Shown here: in pieces, positions 50,593 to 59,556 of the stretch
How positions within the stretch are numbered: position 1 is the first letter of the stretch
How the letters are laid out: the number at the start of each line of letters is the position of its first letter
Notes under the pieces: model-generated
Seen by the model: the letters and a program-made list of their open reading frames with translations, nothing else
Told to the model about the DNA's origin: nothing
The model's database searches: none
Origin: Rhizobium sp. Root1212
GTDB lineage: Bacteria > Pseudomonadota > Alphaproteobacteria > Rhizobiales > Rhizobiaceae
Reading direction: 5' to 3'
Length of the DNA: 64,000 bases
Assembly (NCBI RefSeq): GCF_001424985.1
Contig: NZ_LMDA01000002.1
Span: 12,471-76,470, forward strand
Position numbers and translations under genes: made by a program

Positions 50593-51546
50593 TTATCGCC
50601 TCTGGACGCCGGGAAGGACGCAAAGCATTTCGAAGAGGAGGTTCGCGGCGGTGATCGCCGTGTTGCCGGACGGATCGTAGGGCGGGGAGACCTCGACCAG
50701 ATCGCAGCCGACGAGATTGAGGCCCCAGCAGCCGCGGATGATTTCCAGCGCCTGCATCGTGTTGAGGCCGGCGATCTCCGGCGTGCCGGTGCCGGGCGCG
50801 ATCGACGGGTCGAGGCTATCGATGTCGAAGGAGAGGTAGACCGGGCGGTCGCCCATCTGCGCGCGGACTTCCTCCATCAGCGGCGCCAGCGATTTGTACC
50901 AGCACTCTTCCACCTGCACGACGCGGAAACCCTGCTCGCGCGGCCAGTCGAAATCGTCGGCGGCATAGCCAGTGCCGCGCACGCCGATCTGGATGCAACG
51001 CTTGGTATCGAGCACGCCGGCCTCCACCGCGCGGCGGAAGGGCGTGCCGTGGGCGATGGGCTCGCCGAACATGTGCTCGTTGACGTCGGCATGGGCATCG
51101 ACGTGGATGAGGCCGACGGGGCCGTATTTTTCGGCCATGGCCCGCAGGATCGGGTAAGAAAGCGTGTGGTCGCCACCGAGCGTCAGCGGCTTGCAGCCGT
51201 CCTTGATGATGCCGCGATAGGCATCGGTGATGATGTCGACGCATTTCGGCAGGTTGAAGGTATCGATGGCGACGTCGCCGATATCGGCCACCTGCAGGCT
51301 GTCGAAGGGGGCGGCGCGCGTCGCCATGTTGTAGGGGCGGATCATGCAGCTCTCGGTGCGGATCTGCCGCGGCCCGAAGCGTGTGCCCGGCCGGTTCGAG
51401 GTGCCGATATCCATGGGAATGCCGACGAAGCAGGCATCGAGCCCTTCCGTGGTCGGCTGTGTCGGCAGGCGCATCATGGTGGCGGGGCCGCCGAAGCGCG
51501 GCATCTCATTGCCCCCGAGCGGCTGATTGAACGTTCTCGTGGTCAT
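50593..51546 (-). CDS. gbuA: Guanidinobutyrase (agmatinase-family ureohydrolase)
   Basis: A 317-residue ureohydrolase starting MTTRTFNQPLGGNEMPRFGG, the GbuA-type opening. All manganese-binding motifs are intact: TLGGDHT, HVDAHADVNEH, SFDIDSLDPSIAPGTGTPE. It also has EVSPPYDPSGNTA. It cleaves 4-guanidinobutyrate to GABA and urea. The start is ATG 51546 (GGGAGACAGA upstream), 6 codons inside the longest frame. In contrast to the arginase-like domain fused to the racemase, this enzyme keeps every metal ligand. Confidence 0.93.
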   Translation of the reverse strand: MTTRTFNQPLGGNEMPRFGGPATMMRLPTQPTTEGLDACFVGIPMDIGTSNRPGTRFGPRQIRTESCMIRPYNMATRAAPFDSLQVADIGDVAIDTFNLPKCVDIITDAYRGIIKDGCKPLTLGGDHTLSYPILRAMAEKYGPVGLIHVDAHADVNEHMFGEPIAHGTPFRRAVEAGVLDTKRCIQIGVRGTGYAADDFDWPREQGFRVVQVEECWYKSLAPLMEEVRAQMGDRPVYLSFDIDSLDPSIAPGTGTPEIAGLNTMQALEIIRGCWGLNLVGCDLVEVSPPYDPSGNTAITAANLLFEMLCVLPGVQRR

Positions 51547-51580
51547 TCTGTCTCCCTCAGGCATGATATTTGCGGTCTTG

Positions 51581-52456
51581 TTATTCTTCGCCGCGTGGCA
51601 GGATCAGGCAGGGCACCGGCGCGTTGTGGACGATCTTGCGGGCGTTCGAGCCGAGGAAGACGCGCAGCAGCGGTCCAAGCTTGCTGGAGCCGAGGACCAG
51701 AAGCTCGCCCTCCTGCCAGTCCAGCGACTCGAAGGCTGCCTTCCATGTCGGGCCGTCGGCGATCTCGCCGGAAAGCCCCTGCCTGTCGGCGAGGAGAGCC
51801 GTTTGCGCATCCCGCGCCTGTTCGCGCAGCACGTTGGAGACGAACTGCTCCGCGTCGTAGCCGGCGCCTGTCGGGTACATCTGTTTGTCGCGCACCACGA
51901 AGGTCACGAGACGAAGCGCCACCGAATATTCCTTCGCCAGTGCGATGCTGCGCGCGACGATGCCGGGCGAGGAGGAGGAGCCGCTGAAGGCGGCGCTCAG
52001 CCGATGCACGCGGGTTTCCGGCCCGGCCGAGTAGCCATGCGGCGCTACCGCGATCGGCAAATCCGCCGAGCGCAGGAGTTCAGTGGTCACGCCACCTTCA
52101 CCGAAGCGGCCGAGCGGCGCGTCTCGCGCCGAGCCGAGCACGAGGCAGTCCGCCCCCACATCCGCAGCGGCCCTGATCAGGCCTTCGCGGGCCGAAGGTG
52201 CGGAAACGGCGATGAATTCCGCCGTCACATCTGCGGGAAGCGAGGCCTTCGCCTCGGTCTGGACGGCCGAGGTATGCCGGGCAAGGAAGCTGCCGTATTC
52301 ACCGTCGACACGTGCCGGCGAAGGGTGGCCCCAGGTGTCGGGCGTCACCGTGCAGGCGACGAGCGTGGCCTTGCAGGAGCGGGCAAGCACGGCGGCCAGA
52401 GCCAGCGCTTCCTGCCCGCCCTGGTCGGCGGAAAGTCCGACGAGAAGCTTCATCAT
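51581..52456 (-). CDS. Universal stress protein, two UspA domains
   Basis: The 291-residue protein opens MKLLVGLSADQGGQEALALA and has two UspA-like halves. The second ends in LLVLGSSKLGPLLRVFLGSN and NAPVPCLILPRG, close to the G-2x-G-9x-G(S/T) nucleotide loop. The first is more degenerate (ADCLVLGSARDAPLG). Usp proteins tied to amino-acid permeases are often regulatory or energy-sensing partners. Its start overlaps the permease stop by 4 bases, so the two are coupled. Confidence 0.88.
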   Translation of the reverse strand: MMKLLVGLSADQGGQEALALAAVLARSCKATLVACTVTPDTWGHPSPARVDGEYGSFLARHTSAVQTEAKASLPADVTAEFIAVSAPSAREGLIRAAADVGADCLVLGSARDAPLGRFGEGGVTTELLRSADLPIAVAPHGYSAGPETRVHRLSAAFSGSSSSPGIVARSIALAKEYSVALRLVTFVVRDKQMYPTGAGYDAEQFVSNVLREQARDAQTALLADRQGLSGEIADGPTWKAAFESLDWQEGELLVLGSSKLGPLLRVFLGSNARKIVHNAPVPCLILPRGEE

Positions 52457-53943
52457 GCCACCTCGCCGACGGCATCCGGCTGTTCGAGGCGCGAGTGGCG
52501 AGCCGAGTAGCCGAAGTAGACGAGCGCGGCGATGCCGACCCAGACGGCAGTGACGAGATAGACCATCAAGCTGAGCTTGAGGATGAGATAGAGGCAGGCC
52601 GTGATGCTGAGCACCGGCAGCACAGGGCCGAACGGCACACGGTAGCCGCGTTGCATGTCGGGTTGGGTATAACGCAGGATGAGCACGCCGGCCGAAACCA
52701 CGGTAAAGGCGGTCAGCGTGCCCATGCTCGTCAGATCCCAGAGCAGGCCGGATGGAACGAAAGCTGCGATCAGCGACACGAAGATCGCGACGATGATGGT
52801 GCAGGCGACCGGTGTCATGCTGCGCGGATCGACCTTGTGGAAGATCGAAGGCAGCAAACCGTCGCGGGAGACCGCGAAGAGAATGCGCGACTGCCCGTAG
52901 AGCACGATCAGCGTGACGGAGAAGATCGAGATCACGGCGCCGGCGGCGAGCATGTTTGCCGGCCAGACCGAGCCTGTGATGTTCTGCAGGATGGTGGCGA
53001 GACCCGCCTCCTGTCCGTCGAAAGCGCCTGCCGGCTGCACGCCGAGGGCGGCAATGGCGACCAGCACATAGAAGCCGGTGACGATGACCAGCGCCGATAT
53101 GATGGCGAGCGGCAGGTTGCGCCGCGGGTTGATGACTTCCTCGCCCGCCGTCGAGACGGCGTCGAGACCGACGAAGGTGAAGAAGATCGAGGCCGCCGCC
53201 GCCTGCACCCCGCCAAAGCCGCTCTCATTGAAGAAAGGCGTGAAATTGGCGCTGTCGAAGGCGCTGCCGGCAATCACGATGAAGAGCGTTAGAACGGCGA
53301 GCTTGACCATGACCATGATGGCATTGGCGCGGGCCGATTCCTTTGCGCCGCGCAGCAGCAGGACGCAGCAGAGCGTGACGAGGATGACGGCCGGTAGATT
53401 GATGAGGCCGGAACCTTCCTGAAAGAAGGTCATGGCGAAGGGATTATCGCCGCCAGCCAGGCTGATCGGCCCCTTGGTCATCCAGCCCGGCAGCACGATA
53501 CCGGTGATGTTGAAGAGCAGCTTTTCCACATATTCGGCCCAGCCGACGGCGACGGCCGCGGCGGAAATGCCGTATTCGAGCACCAGGCAGGCTGCAACGA
53601 AGAAGGCGACGCCTTCGCCGAGCGTCGCGTAGGCGTAGGAATAGGAGGAGCCCGAAACCGGGATCATCGAACTCATCTCAGCGTAGCAGAGCGCCGAAAG
53701 GCCGGCCGCGACGGCCGCGATGATAAAGGAAATGACCACCGCAGGGCCTGCGACGGGTACCTGCTCACTCAGCACGAAGAAAATACCCGTGCCGATGGTT
53801 GCGCCGACGCCGAACATGATCAACTGGAACAGCGTGATCGAGCGACCGAGATGCCCGTGCCCGTCACTTGTGTCCGACGTGTCCGCCATGAGCCGTGCGA
53901 CCGGCTTTTTGCGCGTAATCTGCTCAAAGATAGACGATGCCAT
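52453..53943 (-). CDS. APC-family amino acid permease
   Basis: A 496-residue protein with about 12 membrane segments and the APC signature ITLFQLIMFGVGATIGTGIF near residue 35, followed by AGPAVVISFIIAAVAAGLSA and CYAEMSSMIPVSGSSYSYAYATLGE. It belongs to the cationic amino-acid transporter (CAT/YfnA-like) branch, which suits arginine or ornithine uptake. The start at ATG 53943 has GGAGGAACG upstream; the longer frame (to 54093) is not used. First gene of the operon, divergent from lrp. Confidence 0.93.
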   Translation of the reverse strand: MASSIFEQITRKKPVARLMADTSDTSDGHGHLGRSITLFQLIMFGVGATIGTGIFFVLSEQVPVAGPAVVISFIIAAVAAGLSALCYAEMSSMIPVSGSSYSYAYATLGEGVAFFVAACLVLEYGISAAAVAVGWAEYVEKLLFNITGIVLPGWMTKGPISLAGGDNPFAMTFFQEGSGLINLPAVILVTLCCVLLLRGAKESARANAIMVMVKLAVLTLFIVIAGSAFDSANFTPFFNESGFGGVQAAAASIFFTFVGLDAVSTAGEEVINPRRNLPLAIISALVIVTGFYVLVAIAALGVQPAGAFDGQEAGLATILQNITGSVWPANMLAAGAVISIFSVTLIVLYGQSRILFAVSRDGLLPSIFHKVDPRSMTPVACTIIVAIFVSLIAAFVPSGLLWDLTSMGTLTAFTVVSAGVLILRYTQPDMQRGYRVPFGPVLPVLSITACLYLILKLSLMVYLVTAVWVGIAALVYFGYSARHSRLEQPDAVGEVA

Positions 53944-54246
53944 CGTTCCTCCCTCCGATGTCTCCCTTATGTCCGAACTGTAGCGTCGGGCTCGGCAAAG
54001 GTGCTGACAATTTTCGCCCCTGTTCCCACATTTACTGCCGCAAGTACGCATCTTTGCGGTAGCTTGTGTCGGGTGTGTCGCAAGGCCGGCCAAGGGCGAA
54101 AAACCCGGCCCCGATGGCGTGCTTGACAGAAATCAGCCGTATCCTTAAGGCGCGGTTCGTTGCGCTATTTCAGCTTGTTGCGTACTACGCCTGGGAACAT
54201 CTGTCGGACGGAAACGCGGACCGATCAGTTTAAAAGGAACGAGCGA

Positions 54247-54792
54247 ATGAAGGATATCGAGGGAGAGATCCGGCTGGACCCTACGGATGTGCGTATCCTG
54301 GCCTATCTGCAGGCCAATTCGCGCGTCACCAACCAGGAACTGGCCGAAGCCGTCGGCCTCTCGCCGAGCCCTTGCCTGCAGCGCGTCAAACAGCTCGAGA
54401 AGGCAGGCGTCATCATCTGCTATCATATGAGCATCGACCTGACGAAGGTCTGCCGCCATGTCGATGTCATCGCCGCCGTGACGCTGAACAGCCACGGATA
54501 CGAGGATTTCGAAATCTTCGAGAGCATGGTCGAGAACATGCGCTATGTGGTGGAATGCACCAAGGTCAGCGGCCCGATCGATTATCTCGTGCGCTTCGTT
54601 TGCCCCGACATTTCCTCCTACCAGATGCTGTCCGACGAACTTTTGAGGCTCGGCCCCAGAATAGGCAATCTTTCCAGCTACATCGTGCTCAAGTCGAGCA
54701 AACCCTACCGCGGTGTCGCCTTGGACGACCTCGTCTCCGCGCTGCCCATGGGGGGCGTAACGGCAAAACCCGGCACGCGCCCCGGCAAATAG
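54247..54792 (+). CDS. Lrp/AsnC-family regulator
   Basis: A 181-residue regulator with an N-terminal HTH (DVRILAYLQANSRVTNQELA, VGLSPSPCLQRVKQLEKAGVI) and a RAM effector domain (VIAAVTLNSHGYEDFEIFES, VVECTKVSGPIDYLVRFVC). The C-terminus carries about 30 residues beyond the usual ~150. It is divergent from the amino-acid permease and almost certainly controls the arginine operon with an amino-acid effector. AAAGGAACGAG precedes ATG 54247. Confidence 0.92.
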   Translation: MKDIEGEIRLDPTDVRILAYLQANSRVTNQELAEAVGLSPSPCLQRVKQLEKAGVIICYHMSIDLTKVCRHVDVIAAVTLNSHGYEDFEIFESMVENMRYVVECTKVSGPIDYLVRFVCPDISSYQMLSDELLRLGPRIGNLSSYIVLKSSKPYRGVALDDLVSALPMGGVTAKPGTRPGK

Positions 54793-54813
54793 CTTCAACG
54801 GGATTTCAAATTC

Positions 54814-55722
54814 ATGTCAGGCTCTCTTACCTATGCGGAGGCGACCTCGGCCTCATCCGGTCCGCGCGACAACACCCGCTTCATGATAGCGGGCATTCAG
54901 ATGTCCGTGCCGATCGGCGGCCGCAACATCGCGGCCATGACGATCCAGATCGAAAAGACCATGGCGCTCTTTCCGGGCACCGACATGATCGTCTTTTCCG
55001 AACTCGCCATGCATGGCCCCCTGCATTCCTGCGCCGCCCAGGACCCGCAGGCGGATATCGCCATCTTCCAGGCGCTGGCCGTCAAGCATCGCGTCTGGAT
55101 CATCCCCGGCAGCTTCTTCGTGCATCGGGACGGCGAGACCTATAACCATGCCGTCGTCATCGATCCGCAGGGCGAGATCGCCGGCCGCTACGACAAGATG
55201 TTTCCGTTCCGGCCCTTCGAGGCCGGGGTTGCCGGCGGGACCGAATTCCTGATCTTCGATGTGCCGGATGTCGGCCGCTTCGGCCTTTCGATCTGCTACG
55301 ACATCTGGTTCCCCGAGACGACGCGCACTTTGACCTCGGCGGGCGTCGAGGTTCTCCTCCACCCCGTGCTGACCGGCACGACGGACCGCAAGGCGGAACT
55401 GGCGATCGTGCAGGCGACGGCGGTCATGTTCTCCTGCTACGTCGTCGACGTGAACGGGCTCGACGCGGGCGGCGTCGGCCGTTCGCTGGTCGCGGACCCG
55501 ACCGGCAACGTCGTGCACCAATGCGGGCAGGTTGCGGAAATCTTCCCGATCAATGTCGATCTCGGTCTGGTGCGTCAGGTCCGCGCGCAGGGCGCCAACG
55601 GTCTCGGCCAGGTGCTGAAGTCGTACCGCGACCGCGACGTGGTGTTCTCCACCTATGAGAACAATGGCGCCTCGGCCTATCTCGACAGCCTCGGCCCGCT
55701 TGCGCCCATGGCTAAGCGATGA
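54814..55722 (+). CDS. Nitrilase-superfamily amidohydrolase
   Basis: A 302-residue carbon-nitrogen hydrolase with the Glu-Lys-Cys triad visible: Glu in IVFSELAMHGPL (~residue 65), Lys in YDKMFPFRPFE (~128), Cys in FGLSICYDIWFPE (~160). It sits 21 bases after lrp on the same strand, hence in the arginine regulon by location. Relatives include omega-amidases and N-carbamoylputrescine amidases. Which amide it cleaves is unknown; a product of the ATP-grasp ligase is one idea. Confidence 0.88.
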   Translation: MSGSLTYAEATSASSGPRDNTRFMIAGIQMSVPIGGRNIAAMTIQIEKTMALFPGTDMIVFSELAMHGPLHSCAAQDPQADIAIFQALAVKHRVWIIPGSFFVHRDGETYNHAVVIDPQGEIAGRYDKMFPFRPFEAGVAGGTEFLIFDVPDVGRFGLSICYDIWFPETTRTLTSAGVEVLLHPVLTGTTDRKAELAIVQATAVMFSCYVVDVNGLDAGGVGRSLVADPTGNVVHQCGQVAEIFPINVDLGLVRQVRAQGANGLGQVLKSYRDRDVVFSTYENNGASAYLDSLGPLAPMAKR

Positions 55723-55857
55723 TGCCGCGTCCCGTTGCCTGATACGTGTGTGCGCGTGGTCAATTGTTCAGATCGAGTGCTTCTGGCTGCCCCCGCTATC
55801 ACCGGCCACCTCTATGTCTCGGCAGCTTCCAAGCTAAGTGTTTGATCCCACGGTTTG

Positions 55858-56092
55858 ATGGTGTGATCCTTTCTGCAGAATGGAAGGAAGTACTATGGGA
55901 CAAGTTCGTCACGGCAGCGCCACGACCAAATGCGCCGCCATCTCGCCGACTTCCTCGCCGCCTACAACTTCGCCCGCAGGCTCAAGACCCTCGGCAGCCT
56001 CACACCCTACGAAGTTATCTGCAAGGTCTGGACTTCAGAGCCCGACAGATTCATCCTCGATCCAATCCACCGGATGCCGGGACTGAACACAT
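55858..56092 (+). mobile_element. IS481-type insertion sequence remnant with internal deletion
   Basis: ATG 55895 opens with MGQVRHGSATT, a common IS481 transposase N-terminus. After about 14 residues the sequence jumps (out of frame) to the last part of the transposase (RRHLADFLAAYNFARRLKTL, LTPYEVICKVWTSEPDRF, LDPIHRMPGLNT). The catalytic core is missing, so it cannot move on its own. The 3' end runs directly into the betI fragment. Confidence 0.75.
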
Positions 56093-56377
56093 GCCTGGCT
56101 GTCGCTGTGCGGAGAAGTGCCGCGTGAGCCGCAGCTTGCCCGCATCCAGGCCGTCATTCAGGTCCGCATGCATTCCAACCTTCTATCGGCACTCAAACCG
56201 GTGCTGCCCGACGAGGAGGCGCGGCAGACGGTGCATCTAATCAGCGCGCTCATCGACGGACTGTGGCTGCGCCTCGGCCTGCATTCCGGCGGCATCCTGC
56301 GTGACGAAGCGCTCGCCCTCATGCGTGATTTCATCGACCGCCGGCTACCCGCTGAGACACACGGCAGCCACGATTAA
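56093..56377 (+). pseudogene. C-terminal fragment of a BetI-like TetR regulator
   Basis: From codon AWLSLCGEVPREPQLARIQ the frame continues MHSNLLSALKPVLPDEEARQ, HLISALIDGLWLRLGLHSGG and EALALMRDFIDRRLP to a stop, matching the ligand-binding half of BetI, the choline-responsive repressor. The DNA-binding half is absent and is replaced by the IS481-type remnant, so the insertion probably truncated the gene. No bet structural genes are present nearby. Confidence 0.75.
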
Positions 56378-56406
56378 CACTAGAAAGCGTCCTGACGCGG
56401 CCGCCG

Positions 56407-57732
56407 CTATGGATGGACAGTGCGCAAACCATCTTCGATCGCTGTGGCCATCTGCAACAGCCGAAAATCCTCACCGCGGCGTGCGTTGATCATCAGCCCG
56501 ACCCGCGCGCCAGACCCCGACCCTACGGGGATCGACACTGAAGGTTGGCGCGACAGGTTGAACACCGTTGCGTTTCGCGATGCCAGCAGGTCGTAGTCGG
56601 CGGGCCATTGTCCGCGCATGGCCGGCATTGTCGCAGCGGTCGGCGCGACGAGGACGTCACAATCGCCCAACAATTCATCCATCTCGCCTGCGAAAACGGC
56701 CGACCAGCGCAATGCTCTTTCATAATCGGCTGAGAATATCAGCGATTTGCGGGCGAATTTTTCCCGTGCGCCTGGGCTGAACAGCGCCTCATGCGATGCG
56801 AAATCCTCTGCGAACGCGTCGTAGGCTTCGCGAAACAGATAGCCCGTCATATCGAGGCTGTCGGCGATATCGGGCTTGTCCAGTTCGAGCAGTACTGCAC
56901 CATGGGCCTGCAAGATCCGCAGGCTCTCCTCGATCGTATCGCAAATTCGCGCATCCGCATCGAAGAAGAAGCGTCTGATGACTCCGATCCTCATGCCCTT
57001 TACGCCTGTGCTATCAAGCGTCGGGAGATCGAGACCGGCGCTCGCAGCAAAGGTGAGGGCGGCATCGCTCACATTGCGCGTCAAATGTCCTATATGGTCG
57101 AGCCGCTTGACCAGCGGGATAACACCGGTGGTCGAGATCGCATCGAAGCTTGGCTTGAAACCCACAATCCCGCAGCAATGGGCGGGAAAGCGGATGGAGC
57201 AGGCCGTGTCCGTTCCAAGGGCCGCAAATGCGAGCTTGGCGGCAACGGCGCCTGCCGATCCGCCGCTGGAACCACCAACGTCGAGATCGGGGTCGCGAGG
57301 ATTGAGGATCGGCCCCCAGAATGGGTTTTCGCCCGTCGTGCCATAGGCGAGTTCGTGCATGCCGACCTTGCCGAGGAGGACCGCACCGCCATCCTTCAGA
57401 ATCCGTACGACGTCCGCATCCCTCTGCGGCACGTGATTGGCAAACAGTTTCGAGCCGCAGGTCATACGGACCCCCGCGACGGCGATATTGTCCTTGATGG
57501 CGATCGGGATGCCGTGCAGCGGACCGCGCCAGCGCCCCTTCGATGCATCCCGGTCGGCTTCTTCCGCAGCTTCGAGAGCAAAATCGGCAGCGATGGTGAT
57601 GAAAACGTTCAACGTTGGGTTGATAGCTTCGATACGGGCCAGCATATGCTTGGTGAGCGCCACCGAGGTCATCGCGCCGGAGCGCAGAAGCCTTGATATG
57701 TCGGCGATGCCGAGATCATGCCAATCCGGCAT
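56407..57732 (-). CDS. Amidase (amidase-signature family)
   Basis: A 441-residue amidase-signature enzyme with the Lys-Ser-Ser triad regions intact: PIAIKDNIAVAGVRMTCGS (Lys ~79), the Gly/Ser-rich DVGGSSGGSAGAVAA (cis-Ser ~153) and LGTDTACSIRFPAHCCG (nucleophile Ser ~177; consensus usually G-S-x-R-x-P). It hydrolyses a carboxamide. It ends a six-gene operon, 2 bases after the P1 peptidase gene, and may act on amino-acid amides imported by the adjacent ABC transporter. Confidence 0.9.
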   Translation of the reverse strand: MPDWHDLGIADISRLLRSGAMTSVALTKHMLARIEAINPTLNVFITIAADFALEAAEEADRDASKGRWRGPLHGIPIAIKDNIAVAGVRMTCGSKLFANHVPQRDADVVRILKDGGAVLLGKVGMHELAYGTTGENPFWGPILNPRDPDLDVGGSSGGSAGAVAAKLAFAALGTDTACSIRFPAHCCGIVGFKPSFDAISTTGVIPLVKRLDHIGHLTRNVSDAALTFAASAGLDLPTLDSTGVKGMRIGVIRRFFFDADARICDTIEESLRILQAHGAVLLELDKPDIADSLDMTGYLFREAYDAFAEDFASHEALFSPGAREKFARKSLIFSADYERALRWSAVFAGEMDELLGDCDVLVAPTAATMPAMRGQWPADYDLLASRNATVFNLSRQPSVSIPVGSGSGARVGLMINARRGEDFRLLQMATAIEDGLRTVHP

Positions 57733-57734
57733 CG

Positions 57735-58766
57735 TCAGCTGCCGGCCTTGCGCAGCCAGTCGGCGAGGGACTGCCGCTTCTGGCCCCCGCGGCCGGTCAT
57801 TGCTTCCGCCGCGCAGAGGGAATTGAGGACCGCTTCCTGCGTCGCTTCAGCGGCTGCCCGGAAAAGCTCGTCGATCCGGTTTTCATTAAGGGCGAAAATC
57901 GGCACCAAATCACGTGGTTCATCGTGGTCGAAGGTCACGCCGGTTGAAAAGCCGATGGTGATGTCGCCGCTGCCATGGCCCCAGAAGGCGCCGAGACGGG
58001 CGAGACCGGCGGCGCAACGGCGGCTGACGCGATGCAGTTGCCGATGTTCCATCGGAGCGTCTGTCGCCAGCACGATGATGACGGAGCCCTTCTCCGCATC
58101 GTCGTCGCGCAGCAGCTTCGGGCGGCGGCCGTCGGGCAGGACGAGGTCGCCCGCCCGGCCGAAATTGGTCAGCGTCAGGATACCCACATGAAAATCCGTG
58201 CCATCCAGCTTGAGCCGCCGTGACGACGAGCCGATGCCGCCCTTGAAACCGAAGCAGGTCATACCGGCCCCCGCTCCGACATTGCCCTGTGCAACTTGGT
58301 CCTGTGCGTCCGCGAGCGCCAGAAGGGCATGCTCTTCCGTCACGGCCATCGCCTGAATGTCGTTGAGCGGTCCGTCGTTGCATTCGCCGACCGCGGGATT
58401 GACGGTCGAGGTTCCGCGGCCGATATCTGGGTTGGCGGCGATGGCCTCGCGGATGAGCGCATTGGCACAGGTGCCGACGCCAAACGTGTTGGTCAGCAGG
58501 ATCGGGGTTTCCAGCGTGCCGAGTTCGTCGATCTGCACAAGGCCGACGCTCTTGCCGAAGCCGTTGATGACGTCGGATGCGGCAAGCACCTTCTTGCGGT
58601 AAAGGTTTCCGGCATGCGGCACGATCGCCGTCACGCCGGTGTTGATGTCGCCGTCGCGCAGCGTGTGGTGGCCGACCCGCACGCCGGGCACATCGGCAAT
58701 GGTGTTGCGCGCGCCGGTCGGCAGGGTTCCGCAGACGATGCCGAAATCGCGGGCTGTCGGGGTCAT
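57735..58766 (-). CDS. P1-family (DmpA-type) aminopeptidase
   Basis: A 343-residue self-processing peptidase: NTIADVPGVRVGHHTLRDGD at the front, GVGTCANALIREA, VGECNDGPLND and the conserved GAGAGMTCFGFKGGIGSSSR, whose Gly-Ser junction is the usual autocleavage and nucleophile site. DmpA relatives release N-terminal D- or L-residues or hydrolyse D-amino-acid amides and beta-peptides. Encoded between the amino-acid ABC ATPase gene (28-base gap) and the amidase. A D-aminopeptide role is supported by the D-amino-acid transaminase in the same operon. Confidence 0.92.
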   Translation of the reverse strand: MTPTARDFGIVCGTLPTGARNTIADVPGVRVGHHTLRDGDINTGVTAIVPHAGNLYRKKVLAASDVINGFGKSVGLVQIDELGTLETPILLTNTFGVGTCANALIREAIAANPDIGRGTSTVNPAVGECNDGPLNDIQAMAVTEEHALLALADAQDQVAQGNVGAGAGMTCFGFKGGIGSSSRRLKLDGTDFHVGILTLTNFGRAGDLVLPDGRRPKLLRDDDAEKGSVIIVLATDAPMEHRQLHRVSRRCAAGLARLGAFWGHGSGDITIGFSTGVTFDHDEPRDLVPIFALNENRIDELFRAAAEATQEAVLNSLCAAEAMTGRGGQKRQSLADWLRKAGS

Positions 58767-58794
58767 GTGATCGGGGTCCTTTCCGGCAGAGGCG

Positions 58795-59538
58795 TCAGAG
58801 ACGCCCGGCTTCGATGATGCTCTTCAAGAACGCCTGGGTTCGTTCGCCCTGCGGCTGCCCGAAGATCTGCGACGGCGGTCCCTGTTCGTAGACGACGCCG
58901 CCCTGCAGGAAGCAGACCTTGTCGGCGACCTCGCGGGCAAATCCCATCTCGTGCGTGGCAAGCACCATCGTCATGCCCTTTTTCGCCAGATCGCGCACGA
59001 TGTCGAGAACCTCTGACACGAGTTCAGGGTCGAGCGCAGAGGTGATCTCGTCGAGCAGCAAGAGCGTTGGGTCCATCATCAGGGCGCGGACGATCGCCAC
59101 GCGCTGCTGCTGGCCGCCGGAAAGCCGGTCGGGATATTCGTCGGCCTTGTGCTCCAGCCCGATGCGGGAAAGAAGTGCGCGGCCCTTTTCAAGGGCTTCC
59201 TTCTTCGGCATGCCCAGCACCTTGATCGGTGCGAGCGTGACATTCGCCATCACGCTCATATGCGGAAAGAGGTTGTAGCCCTGAAAGACGATGCCGATTT
59301 CGCGGCGCAAGGCGTCGAGATCGACGCCGGGGCCGGTCACCCGGTCGCCGTGCAGGCGGATTTCGCCCTCCTGGATTGTCTCCAGCCTGTTGATGCAGCG
59401 CAGCAGCGTGGACTTGCCGCAGCCAGAGGGGCCGATGAGGCACACGACCTCATGTTCCTCGATATCAAGCGAGATGCCGGAGAGAACTTCGAAGACGCCG
59501 TAGCGCTTGTATGCCTTGTCTATTTCGACCAGTGCCAT
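58795..59538 (-). CDS. Polar amino-acid ABC transporter ATP-binding protein
   Basis: A 247-residue ATPase with Walker A IGPSGCGKSTLLRCIN, VFQGYNLFPHMSVMANVTL, signature RLSGGQQQRVAIVRALMM, Walker B LLLLDEITSALDPELV and VLATHEMGFAREVAD, the GlnQ/HisP pattern. The chain ends soon after the ATPase domain, as usual for this group. Works with the permease and binding protein encoded just upstream. Confidence 0.95.
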   Translation of the reverse strand: MALVEIDKAYKRYGVFEVLSGISLDIEEHEVVCLIGPSGCGKSTLLRCINRLETIQEGEIRLHGDRVTGPGVDLDALRREIGIVFQGYNLFPHMSVMANVTLAPIKVLGMPKKEALEKGRALLSRIGLEHKADEYPDRLSGGQQQRVAIVRALMMDPTLLLLDEITSALDPELVSEVLDIVRDLAKKGMTMVLATHEMGFAREVADKVCFLQGGVVYEQGPPSQIFGQPQGERTQAFLKSIIEAGRL

Positions 59539-59556
59539 TGTATCTGCTCCCTTCCG

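Noticed and set aside
48900-50654. 584-codon plus-strand frame antisense to aruI
   Set aside because: Opposes a clear ThDP enzyme gene; no domains.
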